Notes: generated by a model not told the origin, from the letters alone. DNA of 64,000 nucleotides from Sphingobium vermicomposti (GCF_011762025.1 NZ_JAASQR010000003.1:496001-560000), one strand, 5' to 3'. Shown: positions 17,894-26,271, counted from the first letter of the stretch. Program-made: numbers and translations.

Positions 17894-18352
17894 ATGCCCC
17901 TTCCCCGCTCCCTTCCGCTTGCAGCCTCCATCGCCATTGTGCTGACCCTATTGGCGCAGCAGTCTCCGGCAATCGCTCAAGCCTATTTCGCTTCTCGCTT
18001 CACCTTTTGCCATAGCGGCGGCGGGGTGAATTGCGTCGTGGATGGCGACACTTTCTGGATGGGTGGTGAGAAGGTGCGGATCGCGGATATCGACACGCCC
18101 GAAACGCACAGCCCGCGCTGCGAAGCGGAACGGGCGCTGGGTGCGCGGGCGACGCGGCGGTTGCAGGCATTGCTGAATGCCGGAGCTTTCTCCATGCGGC
18201 GGATCGACCGGGACCGGGACCGCTATGGTCGGCTACTGCGGATCGTGACGCGCGATGGCCGTTCGATAGGGTCCATGCTGGTCACAGAAGGGCTGGCGCG
18301 GCCCTGGACGGGGTCACGCCAGCCCTGGTGCTCCACTAACAGCAGGCGTTAA
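17894..18352 (+). CDS. secreted thermonuclease-like (SNase) protein
   Basis: The 152-residue product has a signal peptide (cleavage about Ala28-30) followed by a staphylococcal-nuclease fold. CVVDGDTFW at 47-55 holds the calcium-binding Asp pair; VRIADIDTPET at 61-71 holds the catalytic Arg and Glu; DRYGRLLR at 109-116 holds the second catalytic Arg. Such proteins are periplasmic or secreted Ca-dependent nucleases. The stop overlaps the stop of the converging glycine-zipper gene by four bases, so the end is compact. Confidence 0.88.
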   Translation: MPLPRSLPLAASIAIVLTLLAQQSPAIAQAYFASRFTFCHSGGGVNCVVDGDTFWMGGEKVRIADIDTPETHSPRCEAERALGARATRRLQALLNAGAFSMRRIDRDRDRYGRLLRIVTRDGRSIGSMLVTEGLARPWTGSRQPWCSTNSRR

Positions 18353-18933
18353 CGGCAGCTCAGACTGCCACGATCAATCTCACGGCCCAGCAAAGCGCCC
18401 GCACCCGCGCCGATCAATATGCCAGCCGTGTTGGAATAGCCGCGATCCAGCTGTCCACCGAGCAACCCGCCCAGCGCCGCGCCGACGATCAGGCCAGTGG
18501 TGCCGTCCGACCGGCGGCAATAATAGCGGTCGTCATAGCCGCGATAGATGCGGGTCGAACGGTTGACCCGGATCGGCTCATAGCCGCTGCGATAATAGCG
18601 GTCGGCGCGATAGCGGCTGCCATAGCGACGGTCGGGCCGGTTCCAGTCATAGCTATAGACGACCTTGCCGGGACGCCGCCAACCATTGTGGCGGCCATTG
18701 TCGTGGCGGCGATCATCGCGCCAATCGCGACGGGCTTCGCGGACGTCCTTGCGATAGTCACGGCGGGCTTCGCGATTGTCCTTGCGGTAATCGCGCCGCG
18801 CCTCGCGCACATCCTTGCGATATTCACGCGCATTTTCGCGATGTTCACGCGACTGGGCGAGCGCAGGCACGCTGGTCAACGTCATCGCGCCCAGCGAAAG
18901 CGCGGAGAGCGCGGCTTTCAAGCTGATCTTCAT
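18349..18933 (-). CDS. glycine-zipper outer-membrane-type protein with YRKD repeats
   Basis: From ATG 18933 (AGGAG ribosome site) the product is 194 residues. A signal peptide ends VPALA (about Ala26). Residues 38-70 are three near-identical 11-residue repeats of the form YRKDxREARRD. An Arg/Tyr-rich region follows, then two Gly-rich helices (GLIVGAALGGLLGGQL and GILIGAGAGALLGREI) matching glycine-zipper 2TM domains. A likely role is in the cell envelope. The charged repeat resembles the segment in the 5870-6340 RcnB-like protein. Earlier TTG at 18951 is open but has no ribosome site. Confidence 0.8.
   Translation of the reverse strand: MKISLKAALSALSLGAMTLTSVPALAQSREHRENAREYRKDVREARRDYRKDNREARRDYRKDVREARRDWRDDRRHDNGRHNGWRRPGKVVYSYDWNRPDRRYGSRYRADRYYRSGYEPIRVNRSTRIYRGYDDRYYCRRSDGTTGLIVGAALGGLLGGQLDRGYSNTAGILIGAGAGALLGREIDRGSLSCR
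18724..18822 (-). repeat. three 33-base tandem repeats inside the glycine-zipper gene
   Basis: The three units encode the 11-residue block YRKDxREARRD at residues 38-48, 49-59 and 60-70 of the glycine-zipper protein. The DNA units differ mainly at third positions, so the repeat is being kept at protein level. Confidence 0.85.
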
Positions 18934-19206
18934 GGGTCTGCTCCTTGCCAAAATTTATCAGGCTGTAGGGTTAAACACATGATTGCGGATGGACGTTGCA
19001 TGAACGGAACAAAACCGCGCGTTCACTCCGGCGCAATATGCGCGGCAGGGTGACAAGCGTTACGCGAGAGAAGCGCGGAAAGGTGCCGTTGCTCCGATCT
19101 CGCTTCCTATTTCCAACGATGTAAAAGGGTCACTGCAGCGCGTAGGACAGAACCGCTCATTTAGTGCGTAGTTAAGCCTCCCTGCACTACCGCCAGCTGG
19201 GCGACC

Positions 19207-20025
19207 TTAGCTGGATGCCTCGATTAACCTTCGACCATAAGGGGAAAGTCCACAAATGAATTTAGTAAAACCCACCTTCCTCGAATCAGAATCTATGATT
19301 ATTTCATCAGGCAACGAAAACTTTTGCTTCGCATAATTTATGGTGTCATCGTAAATGTGCGGAGTTACCAAATGCCTTTCTCGATCAATATCCAACACTC
19401 CCAATCCAACCAGATTTGACAGATAGAGAGAAAGGTTTTTTTCTTGTTTTATTTGAATAGATAGCTTCATCACACAATCATGCAGAACGATGCTTCCCTT
19501 ATCGGCATCTTTGCTGATTAAATTAACAGATATGATAGGATGTAATTGTCGCCCATACAGGCCTCTCAATAGGATTGCTTCATCCGGCACTATGGAACTG
19601 ATCACTTGAGAAAAACTTGGGTGTACTTGATCAACGGCCTGTGAATCAGAGGCGCGGGCAAGTAACTCAATAAACATTTCTCGGAGCGTAGTATCCTGCG
19701 TTTGAGATAGCCTATCCAGAAGCGGGATGCCAATCTCAGGTGGCGGGGACACTATGCGGTCATCAGGTATTTTCTTAAATCGATCAGCGATTTGAGAAAA
19801 TACCTCCTGCTCGAATGCACGGCCTACTTCATTTAGCAAACGGAGAGGAAGAAGGATAGTATTGCCTAGACCCAGAAGAGAGCCGATTGCCTCTCCAACC
19901 TGTTTAACTCCCGGCTTAGCCAAGTCACCGTATATCTCTTTCAAAAGCTCTGGCGACTTCATGGCGAGGGCGGTGCCTACACCTGTTGTTCCTATCGCTG
20001 GAAGTGCTTCCAAGAGAGTATTCAT
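19207..20025 (-). CDS. Abi-alpha (DUF4393) protein, AT-rich, coupled to nrdB
   Basis: This 272-residue protein matches the DUF4393/Abi-alpha pattern: PGVKQVGEAIGSLLGLGN near 38-55, then KKIPDDRIVSPPPEIGIPLLDRL and TLREMFIELLARASD, then VHPSFSQVISSIVPDEAILL. Some family members are linked to abortive infection, but most are uncharacterised. Sampled 60-base lines at 19261, 19321 and 19441 hold 21, 24 and 21 G/C, far below the neighbours. The ATG lies three bases past the nrdB stop, and the last nrdB codons (GCGGCGGAG) supply a GGAG ribosome site, so translation is coupled to nrdB. Signs favour horizontal acquisition. A defence role is inference only. Confidence 0.75.
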   Translation of the reverse strand: MNTLLEALPAIGTTGVGTALAMKSPELLKEIYGDLAKPGVKQVGEAIGSLLGLGNTILLPLRLLNEVGRAFEQEVFSQIADRFKKIPDDRIVSPPPEIGIPLLDRLSQTQDTTLREMFIELLARASDSQAVDQVHPSFSQVISSIVPDEAILLRGLYGRQLHPIISVNLISKDADKGSIVLHDCVMKLSIQIKQEKNLSLYLSNLVGLGVLDIDRERHLVTPHIYDDTINYAKQKFSLPDEIIIDSDSRKVGFTKFICGLSPYGRRLIEASS

Positions 20026-20028
20026 ATC

Positions 20029-21084
20029 TTACTCCGCCGCAATTCCCGCAGCTTTGAACATGTCGGGATCGCTCGGCTCGTCGACATTGGCGGCGTCGCC
20101 GGTCTTGAGCGTCTTTCTGCGGTCGAAGGCGTCCCACACCTCATTCCACTGACCGCGCGTCGCGCCCTTTGAATATTCGGTCGCGCGGGTTTCGAAGAAA
20201 TTGGCGTGCTCCACGCCGTTCAGCAGCGGGGTGAGCCACGGCAGCGGATGTTCGTCGATCATGTAGATGGGTTTCAGGCCCAACTGTCCCAGCCGCCAGT
20301 CGGCGATGTAGCGGACATATTTCTTGATATCCTTGGGCGTCATGCCGGGGACCGGACCCATTTCGAAGACGAGGTCGATGAACGCATCTTCGATCCGCAC
20401 CGTCTTCTGGCACATGTCCATGATGTCGTCCTTGACCGACGGGGTCAGGCAGTTGCGTTCCTTGGTGAAGGCGTGGAACAGCTTGATGATGCCCTCGCAG
20501 TGCAGCGTTTCGTCGCGCACCGACCAGGTGACGATCTGCCCCATGCCCTTCATCTTGTTGAAGCGCGGGAAGTTCATCAGCATGGCAAAGGAGGCGAAGA
20601 GCTGTAGCCCTTCGGTAAAGCCGCCGAACATGGCCAGCGTCTTGGCAATATCCTCGTCCGTATCGACGCCGAACTGGCTCAGATAATCATGCTTATCCTT
20701 CATCTCCTTATACTGCATGAAGGCAGAATATTCGGTTTCGGGCATGCCGATCGTGTCGAGCAGATGGCTGTAGGCGGCGATGTGGACCGTTTCCATGTTG
20801 CTGAACGCGGTCAGCATCATCTTGACCTCGGTCGGCTTGAACACGCGGCCATATTTTTCGTGGTAGCAATCCTGCACTTCCACGTCCGCCTGGGTGAAGA
20901 AGCGGAAAATCTGGGTCAGCAAATTGCGTTCATGATCGGACAACTTTTGCGCCCAATCGCGGCAATCCTCGCCCAGCGGCACTTCCTCGGGCAGCCAGTG
21001 CAGCTGCTGCTGGCGCTTCCAGAATTCATAGGCCCAGGGATATTCGAAAGGCTTATATACCTTGCTGGCTTGAAGAAGGGGCAT
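20029..21084 (-). CDS. nrdB: class Ia ribonucleotide reductase, beta (radical) subunit
   Basis: The 351-residue protein houses the di-iron tyrosyl radical used by NrdA. Metal ligands are visible as ADVEVQDCYHE, NMETVHIAAYSHL and RDETLHCEG; the Tyr of HIAAYSHL corresponds to the radical tyrosine, so this is the conventional type. The C-terminal tail contacts NrdA. A DUF2171 gene on the other strand separates it from nrdA, so nrdB probably has its own promoter in 21085-21170, unless nrdA transcription reads through. The Abi-alpha gene follows after three bases. Confidence 0.95.
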   Translation of the reverse strand: MPLLQASKVYKPFEYPWAYEFWKRQQQLHWLPEEVPLGEDCRDWAQKLSDHERNLLTQIFRFFTQADVEVQDCYHEKYGRVFKPTEVKMMLTAFSNMETVHIAAYSHLLDTIGMPETEYSAFMQYKEMKDKHDYLSQFGVDTDEDIAKTLAMFGGFTEGLQLFASFAMLMNFPRFNKMKGMGQIVTWSVRDETLHCEGIIKLFHAFTKERNCLTPSVKDDIMDMCQKTVRIEDAFIDLVFEMGPVPGMTPKDIKKYVRYIADWRLGQLGLKPIYMIDEHPLPWLTPLLNGVEHANFFETRATEYSKGATRGQWNEVWDAFDRRKTLKTGDAANVDEPSDPDMFKAAGIAAE

Positions 21085-21170
21085 TGGGTCGGCTCCGCGA
21101 ATTAATGGAAAAGCGCAACCTGCGCGGGGGTGGGACGTTCAGGTCCCGTCATCCCCGGCACAGGAGATAT

Positions 21171-21443
21171 ATGATGATTGATCTTACCAGCATCAAGGAA
21201 CATGCTGAGGTTATCGGCGCTGATGGCGTCCATGTCGGCACTGTCGATCATGTCGCCAAGGGCCCAGATGGGGGCAATCGAATCAAGCTGATCAAGGCGG
21301 ATAGCGGCCAAGGCAGCCACGCCGGGCATCATCATTATATCAGCCAGGGTCTGATCGCCGGGGTTGATGAGGATGGCACTGTCAGGCTGTCTGCGACCGG
21401 TGCCAACGCCGTCCTCTTTGAAGAGGAACAGGACGAGGGGTGA
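21171..21443 (+). CDS. DUF2171-family small protein between nrdB and nrdA
   Basis: The 90-residue product (ATG 21171, with ATG 21174 the alternative; AGGAG at 21162-21166) opens MMIDLTSIKEHAEVIGADGVHVGTVDHV, the DUF2171 pattern of a small beta-rich PRC-like barrel, and ends acidic (EEEQDEG). HHHYI in the middle is a possible metal site. It lies on the plus strand between the two reductase subunit genes, converging on nrdA with 67 bases between stops. Function is unknown. Confidence 0.75.
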   Translation: MMIDLTSIKEHAEVIGADGVHVGTVDHVAKGPDGGNRIKLIKADSGQGSHAGHHHYISQGLIAGVDEDGTVRLSATGANAVLFEEEQDEG

Positions 21444-21510
21444 AGGTTCCGGGGGCGATTGTGTGGGCGCGGTCAGTGTTGCCACCGCCGCGCCCATCCC
21501 CCCCATTAGC

Positions 21511-23445
21511 TCATTGGCACGCAAGACATTCGTCATAGTCTGTGCTTTCCCCGCCAAGCTCGAACTTCGGTGCGTCGATGGTGTTGTCCGCTTCCACCCC
21601 GCCAGCGAAACCGGCGCGCTGCACCGACTTTGACCGCAGATAGTAAAGCGACTTGATGCCCAGTTCCCACGCGCGGAAGTGGAGCATCATCAGATCCCAC
21701 TTTTCCACGTCCGCAGGGATGAAGAGGTTCAGCGACTGCGCCTGATCGATGAAGGGCGTCCGGTCGGCCGCGAGTTCGAGCAGCCAGCGCTGGTCGATTT
21801 CGAAGCTGGTCTTGAACGTGTCCTTTTCTTCCTGGCTCAGGAAATCGAGATGCTGGACCGACCCACCGCGTTCGAGGATCGTGTTCCAGACATTGGTCGA
21901 ATCCTTCGACTTGTCGCGCAGGATTTTTTCCAGATAGGGGTTCTTCACCACGAAGCTGCCCGACAACGTCTTGTGCGTGTAGATGTTCGCCGGGATCGGC
22001 TCGATACAAGCCGACGTGCCGCCGCAGATGATGCTGATCGACGCGGTCGGCGCAATCGCCATCTTGCAGCTGAACCGTTCCATCACGCCCATGTCGGCGG
22101 CGTCGGGGCACGGCCCACGCTCCACCGCCAGCTGCATCGACGCGTCGTTCACCTTCTCATTGATATGTTTGAAGATGCGCAGGTTCCACGACTTCGCCAT
22201 CGCCCCTTCAAAGGGGAGGCCACGGGCCTGGAGGAAGGAGTGGAACCCCATAACCCCCAGGCCCACTGACCGTTCGCGCTCCGCACTATATTTGGCCCGC
22301 GCCATTTCGTCCGGCGCTCGGTCGATATAGTCCTGCAGCACATTGTCGAGGAAGCGCATGACATCCTCAACAAAGACGGGGTCCTTGTTCCATTCGTCCC
22401 AGGTTTCCAGATTCAGGGACGAAAGGCAGCAGACCGCCGTCCGGTCATTGCCGAGATGGTCGCGACCCGTCGGCAAAGTAATTTCTGAACAAAGATTGGA
22501 AGTCGAAACTTTCAGGCCAAGATCGCGATGATGCTTGGGCATCATGTTGTTCACGGTGTCGGAGAAGACGATATAGGGCTCACCCGTCGCCAGGCGGGTT
22601 TCCACCAGCTTCTGGAACAGGCTGCGCGCGTCGACCGTGCCGCGAACGGAACCGTCCTTGGGCGATTTGAGCGAGAACTCAGCGCCGGTGCGGACCGCCT
22701 CCATGAACTCGTCGGTCAGCAAAACGCCGTGGTGAAGGTTCAATGCCTTGCGGTTGAAGTCACCGCTGGGTTTGCGGATTTCGAGGAACTCCTCGATCTC
22801 CGGGTGGGACACATCGAGATAGCAGGCGGCAGAACCACGGCGCAGGCTGCCCTGGCTGATTGCGAGGGTGAGCGAGTCCATCACGCGGACGAAGGGAATG
22901 ATGCCGCTGGTCTTGCCATTCAGGCCAACGGGTTCCCCAATGCCGCGCACGCTGCCCCAATAGGTGCCGATGCCACCACCGCGCGAGGCGAGCCACACAT
23001 TCTCGTTCCATGTGTTGACGATGCCTTCCAGGCTGTCGTCCACGCTGTTCAGATAGCAGCTGATCGGCAGGCCGCGCCCGGTGCCGCCGTTGGAGAGCAC
23101 GGGCGTCGCAGGCATGAACCACAGGCGCGAGATATAATCATAGACGCGCTGGGCATGGTCCTGATCGTCGGCATAGGCCGCCGCGACGCGAGCGAACAAG
23201 TCCTGATAATTTTCGCCGGGCAACAGATAGCGGTCCTTCAGCGTATCCTTGCCGAACTCCGTCAACAGCGCATCGCGGCTTTCGTCGGTGACGACGTCGA
23301 ACCGGCGCGCCTGGATCGAGGAGGACGAACGCGCAGCCGCCTTGGCCGGCGCAGCCTTCTTCTTGTCCGCCACTATTTCCACCACTTCATCAATCACGGT
23401 CGCCACGTCGTCTGCACCTGCTTGTTCGCTATCACGAAAATCCAT
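21511..23445 (-). CDS. nrdA: class Ia ribonucleotide reductase, alpha (catalytic) subunit
   Basis: From ATG 23445 (GGGAG ribosome site) the product is 644 residues and reduces ribonucleoside diphosphates. Redox cysteines are visible in ISCYLNS and VCCLSSLN, the thiyl Cys in NLCSEITLP, and the C-terminal shuttle pair as ECLACQ. The N-terminus is a low-complexity Ala/Lys stretch before RRFDVVTDES, so no recognisable ATP-cone is present, unlike the E. coli enzyme. Two NrdR-box-like sites lie at 23608-23655 upstream. The enzyme works with NrdB encoded at 20029-21084. Confidence 0.95.
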   Translation of the reverse strand: MDFRDSEQAGADDVATVIDEVVEIVADKKKAAPAKAAARSSSSIQARRFDVVTDESRDALLTEFGKDTLKDRYLLPGENYQDLFARVAAAYADDQDHAQRVYDYISRLWFMPATPVLSNGGTGRGLPISCYLNSVDDSLEGIVNTWNENVWLASRGGGIGTYWGSVRGIGEPVGLNGKTSGIIPFVRVMDSLTLAISQGSLRRGSAACYLDVSHPEIEEFLEIRKPSGDFNRKALNLHHGVLLTDEFMEAVRTGAEFSLKSPKDGSVRGTVDARSLFQKLVETRLATGEPYIVFSDTVNNMMPKHHRDLGLKVSTSNLCSEITLPTGRDHLGNDRTAVCCLSSLNLETWDEWNKDPVFVEDVMRFLDNVLQDYIDRAPDEMARAKYSAERERSVGLGVMGFHSFLQARGLPFEGAMAKSWNLRIFKHINEKVNDASMQLAVERGPCPDAADMGVMERFSCKMAIAPTASISIICGGTSACIEPIPANIYTHKTLSGSFVVKNPYLEKILRDKSKDSTNVWNTILERGGSVQHLDFLSQEEKDTFKTSFEIDQRWLLELAADRTPFIDQAQSLNLFIPADVEKWDLMMLHFRAWELGIKSLYYLRSKSVQRAGFAGGVEADNTIDAPKFELGGESTDYDECLACQ

Positions 23446-23607
23446 ACGAGCTCCCGATGTTCCTGTTCCGTTCGATTCGGTCAAGCGGTTCCGGGTATCC
23501 CGACCCTCTTTTCCGACCAAAGCGCTCACGGGACGCCAAAGGAGGTCCAATCGCTTGCGCCGCAGGGGACAACCGTCCCTTCGCCCGGATCATTCCGTTC
23601 GTCGCAA

Positions 23608-23655
23608 TCACAATCTGTTGGGTAACCCCCGTTAACCCGATACAAGGGATAGTGC
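23608..23655 (-). promoter_or_regulatory. tandem NrdR-box pair upstream of nrdA
   Basis: Two 16-base sites, tcacaatctgttgggt (23608-23623) and atacaagggatagtgc (23640-23655), each match the NrdR consensus acacaatatatagtgt at 11 of 16 positions. Their starts are 32 bases apart, three helical turns, which is the spacing usual for paired NrdR boxes. They lie 160-210 bases before the nrdA start. NrdR is a nucleotide-sensing repressor of reductase genes; its gene is not in the window. Confidence 0.65.
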
Positions 23656-23808
23656 CACAGCCGCATTTCCTTTCAAGGGGGTAAATGACGGTAAGGGGAC
23701 TCCAGGCGGCAGATCGGATGACGCTTTCATGACATGCCGCGATCCCGCATTGCAGCGACGCGCCGACTTCCCACGGTCCTGCAAAAGGCAAGGGAAACAA
23801 TTTGAGAA

Positions 23809-23823
23809 CGAAAATAATTTTCG
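23809..23823. repeat. AT-rich 15-base palindrome near DnaA-box-like sites
   Basis: The bases cgaaaat-a-attttcg form a perfect inverted repeat with a single central base, inside an A/T-rich patch between nrdA and gst. It could be an operator or part of an easily melted stretch. Confidence 0.5.
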
Positions 23824-23897
23824 CTTGAGCCGGAAAAGCAAAAGAGCAGGTCAGCACCCCTGCCCCTTTCCCCTAAGGATGGTGGTTACCGAGCGAG

Positions 23898-23933
23898 TTA
23901 TCCACAAGCAGATGTGGATTAAATTGTGGATGA
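23898..23933. promoter_or_regulatory. cluster of three DnaA-box-like sites
   Basis: ttatccaca at 23898-23906 is an exact DnaA box. tgtggatta (23913-23921) and tgtggatga (23925-23933) are the inverse orientation with one mismatch each. They sit upstream of both nrdA and gst. In E. coli DnaA boxes regulate nrdAB, so a similar link between replication initiation and dNTP supply is plausible; DnaA titration is the alternative. Confidence 0.55.
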
Positions 23934-24006
23934 AAGCGCGCATCGGCTCATGCTAAAACCCGGCCAGATTATCGGGCGGGCGGTTCTTCGAAGAAGAGGC
24001 AGAGCG

Positions 24007-24651
24007 ATGATTCTCTATTACCACCCCCTTTCCTCCTATTGCTGGAAGGTGTTGATCGCCTTTTATGAGAATGACACGCCGTTCGAGCGGAGGATGATGG
24101 AAGATCCCGGGGTGGCTGAGGCTTGGCTGGCGCTCTGGCCGCTCGGCAAATTCCCCGTGCTGCGTGACGAGGCGCGGGACCAGACGATGGGCGAGGCCAG
24201 CATCATCATCGAATATCTGGGGCGGCAATGCCCCGGCCCCTTCCGCCCGATCCCCGCCGATGCGGACGAGGCACTGGAGGTGCGGCTGATGGACCGGCTG
24301 TTCGACAATTATGTCATGACGCCGATGCAGAGGATCGTCGCCGACCGACTGCGGCCCGAGGAGTCGCGCGATCGCCATGGCGTGGGCGAAGCGCGGCAAA
24401 TGCTGGGCAAGGCTTATGCGATGCTGGAGGAGCGGATCGGCGCGCGGCAGTGGGCGGCAGGGAATGAGTTCACCCTCGCGGACTGCGCGGCTGCCCCTGC
24501 CCTCTTCTATGCGGACAAGGTCGAACCGATGCGCGGGGGCTTCCCGGCGCTGGCCGCCTATCTCGACCGGCTGGAGGCAAGGCCAAGCTTTGCCCGTGTG
24601 CTGCAGGAGAAGGAGCCCTGGTGGCACATGTTCCCCTATGCCAACGGATAG
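24007..24651 (+). CDS. glutathione S-transferase
   Basis: From ATG 24007 (AGAGG ribosome site) the protein is 214 residues with an N-terminal thioredoxin fold (YYHPLSSYCWKVLIAFYEND, then LGKFPVL and GEASIIIEYL) and an all-helical C-terminal domain with GNEFTLADCAAAPALFY. The serine/cysteine at SSYC is the likely glutathione-activating region. The substrate is not evident. It diverges from nrdA and precedes the fumarase gene by 99 bases on the same strand. Confidence 0.9.
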   Translation: MILYYHPLSSYCWKVLIAFYENDTPFERRMMEDPGVAEAWLALWPLGKFPVLRDEARDQTMGEASIIIEYLGRQCPGPFRPIPADADEALEVRLMDRLFDNYVMTPMQRIVADRLRPEESRDRHGVGEARQMLGKAYAMLEERIGARQWAAGNEFTLADCAAAPALFYADKVEPMRGGFPALAAYLDRLEARPSFARVLQEKEPWWHMFPYANG

Positions 24652-24750
24652 CTGGACCGGCATATCTGGACTCTGGGCCAAATCCCTATTAGCCGCGCCT
24701 GCGAAGACCCGCCGTGCAGGGCGGGCGCAGACATAGGGACATAGGGTAAG

Positions 24751-26271
24751 ATGACCGTCATCAAGACCGCCGATCTGATCGAGAGCGTCGCCGACGCGCT
24801 CCAGTTCATCAGCTACTATCATCCGATGGATTATATCCGCGCGCTGGGCAAAGCCTATGAGGCCGAAGCCAATCCGGCGGCCAAGGATGCCATCGCCCAG
24901 ATCCTGACCAACAGCCGCATGTGCGCCGAAGGGCATCGCCCGATCTGCCAGGACACCGGCATCGTCAACGTCTTCATCAAATGGGGCATGGACTGCCAGT
25001 TCGATGACAATAGCCGCTCAATGCAGGACGTCGTGGATGAGGGCGTGCGCCGCGCTTATCTCAACCCCGAAAACCGCCTGCGCGCATCAATCCTGCGCGA
25101 TCCGGCTTTCTCCCGCCAGAATACGAAGGACAACACGCCCTGCGTGCTGAACGTCGAAATGGTGCCGGGCAACAAGGTGACGGTAGATGTCGCGGCCAAG
25201 GGCGGTGGCAGCGAGAACAAGACCAAGTTCAAGATGATGAACCCCAGCGATTCGATCGTCGACTGGGTGCTGGAGATGATCCCGCAAATGGGCGCTGGCT
25301 GGTGCCCGCCCGGCATGCTGGGAATCGGCATCGGCGGCACGGCGGAAAAGGCAGTGGCGCTGGCCAAGGAATCGCTGATGGAGCCCATCGACATGGGTGA
25401 GCTGAAGGCTCGCGGCCCGCAGAACGACATCGAGAAGCTGCGGATCGAGATTTTTGACAAGGTCAATGCGCTCGGCATCGGCGCGCAGGGATTGGGCGGG
25501 CTTTCGACCATCCTCGACGTCAAGATCTACGACTATCCCTGCCATGCGGCGGGCAAGCCTGTCGCGATGATCCCCAATTGCGCCGCCACCCGCCACGCGC
25601 ATTTCACGCTGGACGGCTCTGGCCCCGCCTATCTGGAAGCGCCCAACCTGTCCGAATGGCCGCAGGTCGACTGGAAGCCGAGCAAGGAAGCGATCCGCGT
25701 CGATCTCGACACGCTGACGCCCGAAATCGTGCAAAGCTGGAAGCATGGCGACCGCCTGCTGCTCAACGGCAAGATGCTGACCGGCCGCGACGCCGCGCAC
25801 AAGCGCATCGCCGACATGCTGGCCGCGGGCGAGCAGCTGCCGGTCGATTTCAAGGGCCGCGTCATTTACTATGTCGGCCCGGTCGATCCGGTCCGCGACG
25901 AAGTGGTCGGCCCGGCTGGTCCCACCACCGCGACCCGCATGGACAAGTTCATGGACATGATGCTGGAACAGGGCCTCGCCGCCTGCGTCGGCAAGGCCGA
26001 GCGCGGCCCGGCGGCGACCGACAGCATCGCCAAGCATAAGAGCGCCTATCTGATGGCGGTCGGCGGCGCGGCCTATCTCGTCGCCCGCGCGATCAAGGGC
26101 GCGAAGGTCGTCGGCTTCGAGGACCTTGGCATGGAAGCAATCTATGAGTTCGACGTGCAGGACATGCCCGTGACCGTCGCCGTCGACAGCGAAGGCCAAA
26201 ACGTCCACCGCCTCGCCCCGCTGGTGTGGCAGGAGAAGATCAGGAAGGAAGGACTGCTGGAGCAGGCGTAA
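24751..26271 (+). CDS. fumarate hydratase, class I (iron-sulfur)
   Basis: The 506-residue enzyme interconverts fumarate and malate in the TCA cycle. It is the oxygen-sensitive class I type in a single-chain form: the alpha domain has PICQDTGIVNVF and the GGGSENKTKF region, and the beta domain has KGRVIYYVGPVDP and GPAGPTTATRMDKFMD. Cysteines in PICQDTG, HYPCHAAGK-like YPCHAAGKP and the later GLAACVGKAERG are candidates for the [4Fe-4S] ligands. AGGGTAAG precedes the ATG, and a strong terminator at 26298-26328 ends the unit. Confidence 0.93.
   Translation: MTVIKTADLIESVADALQFISYYHPMDYIRALGKAYEAEANPAAKDAIAQILTNSRMCAEGHRPICQDTGIVNVFIKWGMDCQFDDNSRSMQDVVDEGVRRAYLNPENRLRASILRDPAFSRQNTKDNTPCVLNVEMVPGNKVTVDVAAKGGGSENKTKFKMMNPSDSIVDWVLEMIPQMGAGWCPPGMLGIGIGGTAEKAVALAKESLMEPIDMGELKARGPQNDIEKLRIEIFDKVNALGIGAQGLGGLSTILDVKIYDYPCHAAGKPVAMIPNCAATRHAHFTLDGSGPAYLEAPNLSEWPQVDWKPSKEAIRVDLDTLTPEIVQSWKHGDRLLLNGKMLTGRDAAHKRIADMLAAGEQLPVDFKGRVIYYVGPVDPVRDEVVGPAGPTTATRMDKFMDMMLEQGLAACVGKAERGPAATDSIAKHKSAYLMAVGGAAYLVARAIKGAKVVGFEDLGMEAIYEFDVQDMPVTVAVDSEGQNVHRLAPLVWQEKIRKEGLLEQA

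Larger units (their letters stand above)
23446..24006. other. 561-base intergenic region between nrdA and gst with regulatory sites
   Basis: No credible gene is seen. Read from the nrdA side it holds the tandem NrdR-box-like pair (23608-23655), a GC-poor patch with a perfect 15-base palindrome (23809-23823), and three DnaA-box-like sites (23898-23933). The two divergent genes must take their promoters from it. Confidence 0.7.

Noticed and set aside
23446..24006. oriC in the nrdA-gst gap
   Set aside because: DnaA-like sites and an AT-rich patch are suggestive, but dnaA/dnaN/gidA neighbours are absent and only three sites are seen; left as a regulatory hypothesis.
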